Of a stretch of 7,868 nt of DNA, positions 1 through 5,645 are shown piece after piece. Within the stretch, counting starts at the first letter, position 1; each line of letters starts with the position of its first letter. Position numbers and translations under genes: made by a program. Below the pieces are notes generated by a model that made no database searches, was not told the origin of the DNA, and worked only from the letters and a program-made list of their open reading frames with translations. Source of the stretch: Solirubrobacterales bacterium (GTDB lineage: Bacteria; Actinomycetota; Thermoleophilia; Solirubrobacterales; Solirubrobacteraceae); NCBI GenBank assembly GCA_019240015.1, contig JAFAZB010000174.1:1-7868 (forward strand), written 5' to 3'.

Positions 1-677
1 TCGAGCTCCTGCGACCGAGATCTGTCTGCGACGTGGGCTGCGGCACGGGAGTGTGGCTCAGGGTCTTCGGCGAGCTCGGCGTCAGCGACGTGGTCGGGAT
101 CGACGCGCCCACCGTACCGCGGCGCTTGCTCAAGATCAGCGAGCAGCGCTTTCACGCCACCGATCTGGCGCGGGAAGACCCGGTCCTCGGGCGGACGTTC
201 GATCTGGCGATGTCGCTCGAGGTCGCCGAGCATCTGCCCGCCGATCGAGCAGCGCGCTTCGTGAGCACGCTGACCTCACTTGCTCCGGTCGTGATGTTCG
301 GGGCAGCGATCCCCGGACAGGGTGGGACCAGCCACCTCAACGAGCAATGGCCCGACTACTGGGCGAAGCTGTTCGAGCAACACGACTACGCGGCGCTCGA
401 CGTTCTCCGTCACCGCGTGTGGGGCGACCCGCAAGTGGAGTACTGGTACGCCCAGAACACGTTTCTGTATGTACGACGGGATCGGTTGCGCGATCCCGCC
501 CTCGAGTCCGCGGTCAGCGCCGCGGGGTCAGCGTTTCCGGTGCGGGCCGTGCACCCGGGGTTGCTCGGCGTTTACGCGGCCGAACACCACGAGCTCGTGG
601 CGCGGGCGATTCCGGCCCGCCAACGCCTGACCGATGCGCTGCGCCGTCGCCTGCGACGGACCGCACCCGCTCGATAG
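1..677 (+). CDS. Class I SAM-dependent methyltransferase, 5'-truncated by window edge
   Basis: Probably transfers a methyl group from S-adenosylmethionine to a sugar or other small acceptor in the cytoplasm; the acceptor is not predictable. The frame is open from base 3 and reads ELLRPRSVCDVGCGTGVWL, containing the glycine-rich SAM-binding motif I (DVGCGTG, nt 30-50). A GTG at 33 is the Val inside this motif, so it cannot be the start; the true start lies before the window and perhaps 25-50 residues are missing. An acidic residue ends strand 2 (GID, about nt 96-104). The post-motif segment EVAEHLP (nt 219-239) is typical of Methyltransf_11/23-like enzymes. Downstream aromatic-rich stretches HLNEQWPDYW (nt 333-362) and VEYWYAQN (nt 435-458) look like acceptor-side elements. 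The Arg-rich C-terminus ends at TAG 675-677. Its place beside glycosyltransferases suggests glycan O-methylation, which is inference. Confidence 0.88.
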   Translation, partial: ELLRPRSVCDVGCGTGVWLRVFGELGVSDVVGIDAPTVPRRLLKISEQRFHATDLAREDPVLGRTFDLAMSLEVAEHLPADRAARFVSTLTSLAPVVMFGAAIPGQGGTSHLNEQWPDYWAKLFEQHDYAALDVLRHRVWGDPQVEYWYAQNTFLYVRRDRLRDPALESAVSAAGSAFPVRAVHPGLLGVYAAEHHELVARAIPARQRLTDALRRRLRRTAPAR

Positions 678-715
678 CCACGACACCTGACGGGTTCCCA
701 GTCGTCGGCTAAAGC

Positions 716-734
716 TCGGGCGCCGCGAGCCCGA
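716..734 (+). terminator. Weak hairpin downstream of the methyltransferase
   Basis: TCGGGC (716-721) and GCCCGA (729-734) form a perfect 6-bp GC-rich stem with a 7-nt loop, 38 nt after the methyltransferase stop. No T-run follows, so it is not a classical intrinsic terminator. In high-GC actinobacteria such tail-less hairpins may still terminate, but chance is a real alternative. The rest of the 678-807 gap shows no clear promoter, operator or small gene. Confidence 0.22.
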
Positions 735-807
735 CGGAGGAACCGTCCAAAGCCAGCTCCCGGGTGGCTGCTGCGGCGGCGTGCCGCAGCACCTCCCCGC
801 TCCTCCG

Positions 808-2205
808 ATGCTTTCACACACCGGTAAGTCCCAGCTCGCCGTGGCCCTGGCGACGATCGTCGCGGCGAGCCTGCTGGCGCTCTCCCCGGCCGTCGCTAGC
901 CCGAGGCGCGCGGGGCGTCCCCGGCGAGGCGACTGCAAGCCGTTGCGCCTGACCCGGCAGCCGATCAACGAGACCGTCACCGAGCCAGGCCGGGCAGTCT
1001 TCAGAGCTGCTGTCGCGAGGCGGCCCGGCTGTCAAACCCCGGTGGTCACCTGGCAACTCGCCCCCCGCGGCGCCAAGAACTTCAGAACGATCTCGGGGTC
1101 GCGCTCCGAGGTGCTGACGGTCGCTCGGACGGGAGAGTGGATGTCCGGGAGCCGGTACCGCGCGCTGTTCCGCTACCGGGCTGGTCTGGTGATCACACGC
1201 GTAGCAACCTTGACCGTCAGGTCGGTCCAAGCGTACGGGACCTCTGCACCGGTCGCGGGGAGCCCCGATCGGCTGTTTGCCGCCACCAGCGTGTGGAACC
1301 AGCCGTTGTCCGCGGACGCCCCGCTCGACCCGTCATCGCCGGCGCGGGTCAGCTGGTTGCTGAACTACATCAACCCGCCCGGCCCGGGGACCTGGATCAA
1401 CTGGAGCCAGTACAGCGTGCCGGTGTACCGGGTCCCGGCTGGCCAGCCGACGACGAAGGTGACCTTGGACAACAGTTCGCCGGCGCTGCAGCAGGCCTGG
1501 GAAGCGGTGCCGATCCCGCCGTCCGCGACGCCGGCGCCGGGCAGCGATGCCCTGCTGGTCGTCTACCAGCCCTCGGCGGACAAGATGTGGGAGTTCTGGC
1601 GGCTGCGCCGGCAGACCGACGGCTTTCATGCCACATGGGGTGGCGCGATGGCAGGCGTTTCGACGAACGGCGGCTACTTCTCCCCCGCGGCGTGGCCGGG
1701 GCCGGACGCGGAGGGAGAGTGGACCTGGGGATCCAGCGCCTCGAGCCTGCCCGCCGCCGCCGGCCTGATGACGATCGGCGAGTTGCGAGCAGGCGTGATC
1801 AGGCACGCGTTGTCGGTGGCCCTTCCGCAGGCGTGCAGCTGGTTCGTGTGGCCGGCACAGCGCACCGATGGGACCTCGACCGATCCCGCCTGTCTCCCGG
1901 AGGGAGCCCACTTGCGGTTGGATCCGGCGCTGGACCTCTCGACCCTCGACCTTCCGCCGATCGCGCTGATGATGGCCCGGGCGATGCAGACCTACGGGCT
2001 CATCGTTCACGACACGACCAACAGCTCGGTGGCCTTTTCGGCCGAGCAGCCGACGGACGGGAGCGACCCGTACGACGGCCCGGGAGGGATCTTCGACGGG
2101 CAGCAGGAGTGGCAGTTTCTGCCGAAGATCCCCTGGAGTCATCTGCAACTGCTGAAGCTCGGATCTGTTTGCGAGCAGGCTCCCTGCTCCGGGCCGGGCG
2201 GCTAG
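808..2205 (+). CDS. Secreted protein: signal peptide, Ig-like domain, Trp-rich domain of unknown function
   Basis: A 465-residue protein predicted to be exported. Residues 1-30 form a Sec-type signal peptide: Lys7, a hydrophobic core at about 10-25, and an AVA cleavage motif at 28-30. I chose ATG 808 because it places Lys7 just before the core; an in-frame GTG at 781 would add nine residues. Neither has a clear ribosome site. Residues about 46-137 resemble a bacterial Ig-like domain, with an N-terminal QP...TVTEPG strand, a VTWQL core Trp, SGSRYRALF and a closing ATLTV strand. Residues about 156-452 form a large domain with many Trp (about 17 in the whole protein), with blocks SVWNQPL, MWEFWRLR, FHATWGG, WPAQRTDG, LRLDPALDL and PWSHLQLL. 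I recall similar uncharacterised secreted proteins from soil actinobacteria but cannot name a family. Six Cys suggest disulfides. It may bind or cleave the local glycan, or be structural; the function is unknown. Its stop overlaps that of the convergent glycosyltransferase. Confidence 0.85.
   Translation: MLSHTGKSQLAVALATIVAASLLALSPAVASPRRAGRPRRGDCKPLRLTRQPINETVTEPGRAVFRAAVARRPGCQTPVVTWQLAPRGAKNFRTISGSRSEVLTVARTGEWMSGSRYRALFRYRAGLVITRVATLTVRSVQAYGTSAPVAGSPDRLFAATSVWNQPLSADAPLDPSSPARVSWLLNYINPPGPGTWINWSQYSVPVYRVPAGQPTTKVTLDNSSPALQQAWEAVPIPPSATPAPGSDALLVVYQPSADKMWEFWRLRRQTDGFHATWGGAMAGVSTNGGYFSPAAWPGPDAEGEWTWGSSASSLPAAAGLMTIGELRAGVIRHALSVALPQACSWFVWPAQRTDGTSTDPACLPEGAHLRLDPALDLSTLDLPPIALMMARAMQTYGLIVHDTTNSSVAFSAEQPTDGSDPYDGPGGIFDGQQEWQFLPKIPWSHLQLLKLGSVCEQAPCSGPGG
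2202..2205. other. Overlapping convergent stop codons (shared CTAG)
   Basis: The palindrome CTAG supplies TAG to the plus-strand secreted-protein gene (2203-2205) and TAG to the minus-strand glycosyltransferase (complement of 2202-2204), so the two coding regions overlap by four bases tail to tail. The site sits in a small potential hairpin, CGGGC (2195-2199) with GCCCG (2205-2209) around a 5-nt loop. There is no T-run and no room for a separate terminator for either gene. Confidence 0.9.
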
Positions 2206-3413
2206 CCCGAGCCGGCGCTGCCCGCCCGTGCGATCAATCGCCCGTAGAGCTCCTCGAGCGGGGAGGTGAGCGCTCGCCAGCGGTAGCGCTCGGCGAGAAG
2301 CCGGCCGTTGTGCGCGTACCTGCTGGCCGCTCCATGGTCGAGCAGGACCCGCGCCGTGGCCGCGGCCAACCCGCCGGGATCATCGGCGACCAGCCCGTGG
2401 CAGTCGTGCTCGAACCCGATCCGCTCCACCCCGACCGACGTACCCACCACCGGGCGAGCCGCGGCCAGCGCCTCCAATACCTTGATCCGGGTGCCGCCCC
2501 CGAACCAGATCGGGGCGATCACGAGGCGTGCGGCCACCAGCTCAGAGAGCAGGTCGGGCACGAAGCCCAGGATCCTCACCCCGGTCGTCCGGGCTGCCGC
2601 CGCGCGAACCGGCCCGAGGGGGCCGGGCCCGGCGACCCGCAGCTCCGCGGCAGGCGCCTGCGCCAGCACCCGCGGCCACACCTCCTCCAGATAGCGCACG
2701 AGTCCCACGGTGTTCGGCGGCCACAGGTAGCTGCCGAAGAACAGTACCCGGGGTTGCGGGGGAAGCTGCTCGGGAACCGAGAACAGCTCCTCGTCGACCC
2801 CGTTCGGAACCACGAGTACCTCGCGGGCTCCGGCGGCGGCGAAATGTCCCGCGTCGTGCGGTGAGACGCACACGACCAGGTCTGCCCGCCGGGCCGCTCG
2901 GCGTTCGGTAACCAGCAGCCGGCGCGCGCGGTAGCGCCCCCTGATGCGCGCGAGCACACCGTCGGCGGCGTTGGCGACCGCGGTCTCCACCTCTGAATCC
3001 ACGTTGTAAGGAGAGACCACCGCCGGGATCTCGCGCGGCACCTCGGTCACGTATTGCATCGCCCCGATCTCGTCGAACTGCACGAACGCCGCCCCAGATG
3101 CCAGCTCCCGCAGCCGCCCGGCCAGCAGCGGCGAGTGGCGGTTCATCTCCTGGCGAACGTGTTGGCGAAGCCGCGCCGCCGTGGTGATCGGCGGGGAGGG
3201 GAGATCTTCCAGGGGCCAGCCCCGCGCGCGCGCCTCGCTACGCGCTTGGGGCTCGTCCTCCGCCAGCAGGCGGTGTGGGATGAGCACGTGGGGGGTGGCG
3301 CCCGCCCGCTCGATCGCCTCGAGCAGGCGGGTGGCGCGCTTTCTCCCGCCGGTGGTGATCGGAAACGGAGAGCCACTACAGACGACGACGGCTGTTCGGT
3401 TCGGGCTGACGAT
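2202..3413 (-). CDS. GT4-type (GT-B fold) glycosyltransferase; start codon unclear
   Basis: Predicted retaining glycosyltransferase that moves a sugar from a nucleotide-sugar donor to a growing glycan in the cytoplasm or at the inner membrane face. The first ATG/GTG/TTG is GTG 3287 (361 aa), but the 42 codons upstream continue the family N-terminus: a VVVCSGSPFP strand, then the glycine loop TTGGRKR and a helix RLLEAIERAG. I therefore extend to ATC 3413 (403 aa), preceded by AGCAGG at a 6-nt spacing; the start stays uncertain. Counting from the GTG, visible features are YNVDSEV (94-100), VSPHD (141-145), VVPNGVDEELF (159-169), the linker to the second Rossmann domain at about 180 (VLFFGSY) and donor-site motif GGGTRIKVLEA (263-273). 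Glu272 fits the second Glu of the GT4 E-x7-E motif; the first position is Gly, as in other GGTRIKVLEA enzymes. It is divergent from a related gene at 3446 and convergent with the secreted protein. Confidence 0.85.
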   Translation of the reverse strand: MVSPNRTAVVVCSGSPFPITTGGRKRATRLLEAIERAGATPHVLIPHRLLAEDEPQARSEARARGWPLEDLPSPPITTAARLRQHVRQEMNRHSPLLAGRLRELASGAAFVQFDEIGAMQYVTEVPREIPAVVSPYNVDSEVETAVANAADGVLARIRGRYRARRLLVTERRAARRADLVVCVSPHDAGHFAAAGAREVLVVPNGVDEELFSVPEQLPPQPRVLFFGSYLWPPNTVGLVRYLEEVWPRVLAQAPAAELRVAGPGPLGPVRAAAARTTGVRILGFVPDLLSELVAARLVIAPIWFGGGTRIKVLEALAAARPVVGTSVGVERIGFEHDCHGLVADDPGGLAAATARVLLDHGAASRYAHNGRLLAERYRWRALTSPLEELYGRLIARAGSAGSG

Positions 3414-3431
3414 TGTTCGCCTGCTGCGGGC

Positions 3432-3437
3432 TAAGGT
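3432..3437 (+). promoter_or_regulatory. Possible -10 element (TAAGGT) for a leaderless GTG start
   Basis: TAAGGT matches the actinobacterial -10 pattern TAnnnT and ends 8 nt before GTG 3446, the spacing expected if transcription begins at or next to the start codon. The same bases contain AAGG, a weak Shine-Dalgarno match 9 nt before the GTG, so the site could work as a ribosome site instead. No convincing -35 hexamer is visible; CTGACG at 3406-3411 matches 4 of 6 but at a 20-nt spacing. Confidence 0.35.
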
Positions 3438-3445
3438 TCGCGATC

Positions 3446-4660
3446 GTGGAGCGAGCGAGCGACTGTAGCTGGGGATCAGCCCTGCTGCTCGCCACCTCCC
3501 CGCCGGGCGGTCTGGCGGGCGCGAGCGTCCGCGCCGAGATCACGCTCGAGGCGCTCCATGGACGCTTTTCCCGCGTCGACGTGGTCTCGATGGGGGCTCC
3601 GGGCGACGCGGGACGGGTCGCTGATGGCACGCATCTCGTCCCCTGGGGTTCGCCGCCCCCCCGTTCGGCTTACGCCGCCGGCCTACTGACCGGAGGCTCG
3701 CCGTTCGTGCAGATCCGGGCAAGCGGGCTCTCGCGCCGCGTGCACGAGCTCCGCGAACGCGGTCGGATATCGCCGCGGCCGGATCTGGTGTGGTGCCACT
3801 TCCTGCTCACGGCGCCGGCGGGCTTGAAGGTTCCGGCGTCCGCGCGGGTACTCGACGCAGACTTCGCCGCAGCCGCGGCCGCCCGGCGATGGCTCCAGGA
3901 GTCAAACGCCATCGGGCGCAGTCGGCTGTACATCCGACTCGACGCGGCGGCGATCGCGCGACGCGAACGGCAGTTGTGCGGGATGTTCGACCAGCTGGTG
4001 GTCGTTTCGGACAGCGAACGCCAGCGCCTGGCGCACATCCGACGCCCTACTACGGTGGTGCCCAATGCCGTGGCGGACGAGCAGTTCCCGCAGACGGCAT
4101 CCGCCGAACGGGCCGGCTTGCTGTTCGTGGGGTCGCTCGACTACGGCGCCAACGTCGACGCGGTTGCGTTCTTCGTCCGAGAAGTCTTGCCGTTGGTCCG
4201 GAGCCGGGTACCGACGGCTGAGCTGACGGTCGTCGGGCGCAACCCAGCCCAGGAGGTGACCGTCCTCGCGCGGGCCCCCGGTGTGAGGCTGGTCGCGGAC
4301 GCTCCCTCGCTCGAACCGTTCTACGCGCGCGCGCGGGCGGTGGTCGCTCCGTTGCGGTCGGGCGGTGGAACCCGCATCAAGGTCCTCGAGGCGATGGTCA
4401 GGTCGCTGGCGATCGTCGCCACGCCGACCGCGGTGGACGGTCTGCGCCTCGAGCACGGCGTCGCCGCGCTCGTGGCAAGCCAGCCCGCGGCGCTCGCCGA
4501 GCACTGCGTCACGGTCCTCAGCGACGCCGCGCTGGCGCAGCGGCTGGGGGCGGCAGCTCGCTCGGCCTGGAGCCGGGACCACCGGCCCGAGCTGGCCCGC
4601 GAACGGCTCGAGCGGGTGCTCGACGCGGTGCTGACCGCGACCCGCGTCGGTTCCCGCTAG
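3446..4660 (+). CDS. GT4-type (GT-B fold) glycosyltransferase
   Basis: Predicted retaining nucleotide-sugar-dependent glycosyltransferase of 404 residues, close to the usual length for the family. The first strand and loop are ALLLATSPPGG (12-22), followed by the helix SVRAEITLEAL. The N-domain ends near LVVVSDSERQR (184-193) and VVPNAVADEQF (204-214). The C-domain opens with LLFVGSLDYGANVDAV (225-240), continues with AELTVVGRNP (258-267), and carries the donor-site motif GGGTRIKVLEA (306-316) with the catalytic-region Glu at 315. The first Glu of E-x7-E is Gly, as in the divergent neighbour, so the two are probably diverged paralogues. GTG 3446 was preferred over an upstream in-frame TTG at 3413 because a possible -10 or AAGG lies just before it and the TTG would overlap the neighbour's N-terminus. 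It heads a three-gene plus-strand run; the next gene starts 32 nt after its stop. The sugar and linkage are unknown. Confidence 0.9.
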   Translation: MERASDCSWGSALLLATSPPGGLAGASVRAEITLEALHGRFSRVDVVSMGAPGDAGRVADGTHLVPWGSPPPRSAYAAGLLTGGSPFVQIRASGLSRRVHELRERGRISPRPDLVWCHFLLTAPAGLKVPASARVLDADFAAAAAARRWLQESNAIGRSRLYIRLDAAAIARRERQLCGMFDQLVVVSDSERQRLAHIRRPTTVVPNAVADEQFPQTASAERAGLLFVGSLDYGANVDAVAFFVREVLPLVRSRVPTAELTVVGRNPAQEVTVLARAPGVRLVADAPSLEPFYARARAVVAPLRSGGGTRIKVLEAMVRSLAIVATPTAVDGLRLEHGVAALVASQPAALAEHCVTVLSDAALAQRLGAAARSAWSRDHRPELARERLERVLDAVLTATRVGSR

Positions 4661-4692
4661 CCACCCACCCTCCCGCCTGGCACCATCGCGCG

Positions 4693-5607
4693 ATGCCGGC
4701 GACATGCGAGGTCTCGGTGGTGATCGCCGCGTTCAACCGCGAGGCGCTGATCGAGCGGGCCTTGAGGAGCGTGTGGAGCCAGACGCTGGCCCCCGCCGAG
4801 GTGATCGTCGTCGATGACTGCTCGAGCGACGACACCGCCACGGTCGCGCGCGCGGCGGGGGCGCAGGTGCTGCGCCATGGGCAAAACCGCGGCCCCGCCG
4901 CGGCCCGCAATACAGCCATCGAGGCGGCGACACAACCCTGGATCGCGGTGCTCGACTCAGACGACGAGTGGCTGCCCCACCACCTGGCGACGCTGTGGCC
5001 GCTGCGCGACGGCCACGACCTGGTAGCCGGCAGCGCCATCTACTCGTCCTCCCCGGAGTTTCCCAGCCGGCTGGCGGGGTGGCCGCGCCGGCGAGCGCTG
5101 CTGCTGCGATCCCCAGCGCAGCTCCTCTACCCCGAGAACCCGATTCCCTCCACGGTGTTGCTCAACCGTGAGGCGGTTCGGCGCGCTGGCGGCTATGACG
5201 AGCAAGTCTGGTTCGTTGAAGACATCGACCTCTACGCCCGAGTCCTCGAACGCGGAAGCGGGCTGGTCGCGCCGATCGTGACCTGCGTTTATCGCCACCA
5301 CTCCGGCCAGGCCACAGCCGACTTGGCCTACATGCACGCCCAGCGCCGGATGCTCGTCGAGCGCTTCGCCAAGCGGCGATGGGCCAAGCCCGGGGTCTTG
5401 TCGCGTATGCAGGCGGTGACCGAATGGGACTCCCTGCGCCTGGCGATCAGGCAACGCTCGCGCAGCGACTGCCTACGCGCCGGAGCGTGGCTGGCGGGCC
5501 ACCCGGCGGCGTCGCTTGCCCTCGTCGGCTTGTGGAGCTGGCGCTTTCAGGCTCGCCGGGGCGGACGTGAGCAAGCGGCGCTTCTGCGCACCGGTGATCG
5601 CGTTTAG
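4693..5607 (+). CDS. GT2-type (GT-A fold) glycosyltransferase
   Basis: Predicted inverting, metal-dependent glycosyltransferase of 304 residues acting in the cytoplasm on a nucleotide-sugar donor and probably a lipid-linked acceptor. The N-terminal nucleotide-binding fold is clear: VSVVIAAFNRE (7-17), then ALRSVWSQTL (23-32), EVIVVDDCSSDDT (36-48) and NRGPAAARN (65-73). The metal/nucleotide-binding DxD motif lies in VLDSDDEW (86-93). The acceptor-side acidic pair, expected to hold the catalytic base, is in WFVEDIDLYAR (173-183). The C-terminal 100 residues are basic and helical-looking, with a mildly hydrophobic stretch at about 262-281 that may contact the membrane but is not a convincing transmembrane helix. 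There is no Q-x-x-R-W motif, which argues for single-sugar transfer. ATG 4693 lacks a visible Shine-Dalgarno sequence. The gene follows the GT4 by 32 nt and precedes the Alg14/13-like gene by 38 nt, so co-transcription is likely. Confidence 0.93.
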   Translation: MPATCEVSVVIAAFNREALIERALRSVWSQTLAPAEVIVVDDCSSDDTATVARAAGAQVLRHGQNRGPAAARNTAIEAATQPWIAVLDSDDEWLPHHLATLWPLRDGHDLVAGSAIYSSSPEFPSRLAGWPRRRALLLRSPAQLLYPENPIPSTVLLNREAVRRAGGYDEQVWFVEDIDLYARVLERGSGLVAPIVTCVYRHHSGQATADLAYMHAQRRMLVERFAKRRWAKPGVLSRMQAVTEWDSLRLAIRQRSRSDCLRAGAWLAGHPAASLALVGLWSWRFQARRGGREQAALLRTGDRV

Positions 5608-5623
5608 GCGCCGACTCGAGATA

Positions 5624-5635
5624 TGTAGACCTACA
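5624..5635. repeat. 12-bp inverted repeat, possible operator
   Basis: TGTAG-AC-CTACA is a perfect inverted repeat with a 2-nt centre in the 38-nt gap before the Alg14/13-like gene. It overlaps the proposed -10 hexamer TACACT, where a repressor would block RNA polymerase. It is AT-richer than its surroundings. No regulator gene is present in the window, and the match is short enough to be chance. Confidence 0.3.
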
Positions 5636-5637
5636 CT
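5632..5637 (+). promoter_or_regulatory. Possible -10 element (TACACT) for a leaderless GTG start
   Basis: TACACT matches the TAnnnT -10 pattern and ends 8 nt before GTG 5646, which would put the transcription start at about 5644-5646 and give a leaderless mRNA. The bases just before the GTG contain no purine-rich ribosome site, which supports this reading. No good -35 hexamer is visible at 16-19 nt. If real, this is an internal promoter of the plus-strand run. Confidence 0.45.
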
Positions 5638-5645
5638 GCCTCCAC

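Noticed and set aside
33..677. GTG 33 as the methyltransferase start
   Set aside because: It is the Val within the SAM-binding DVGCGTG motif, and the frame continues sensibly upstream to the window edge.
781..807. GTG 781 as start of the secreted protein
   Set aside because: It adds nine residues before an already well-formed signal peptide and has no better ribosome site than ATG 808; kept as an alternative only.
1137..2864. 575-codon plus-strand open frame across the convergent junction
   Set aside because: It runs antisense to the GT4 gene and out of frame with the secreted protein. Its translation is Arg/Gly/Pro-rich with no motif, as expected for a high-GC shadow frame.
3449..3462. Tetranucleotide repeat (GAGC about 3.5 copies) at the start of the second GT4, possible phase variation
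   Set aside because: Too few copies for likely slippage, and compatible with ordinary codon use.
4322..4336. Alternating CG runs here and at about 5965-5974, possible Z-DNA
   Set aside because: Explained by Ala/Arg codons in high-GC coding DNA; no sign of regulatory use.
3902..4705. 267-codon minus-strand open frame inside the GT4 gene
   Set aside because: Antisense to strong GT4 motifs and compositionally typical of a high-GC shadow frame.
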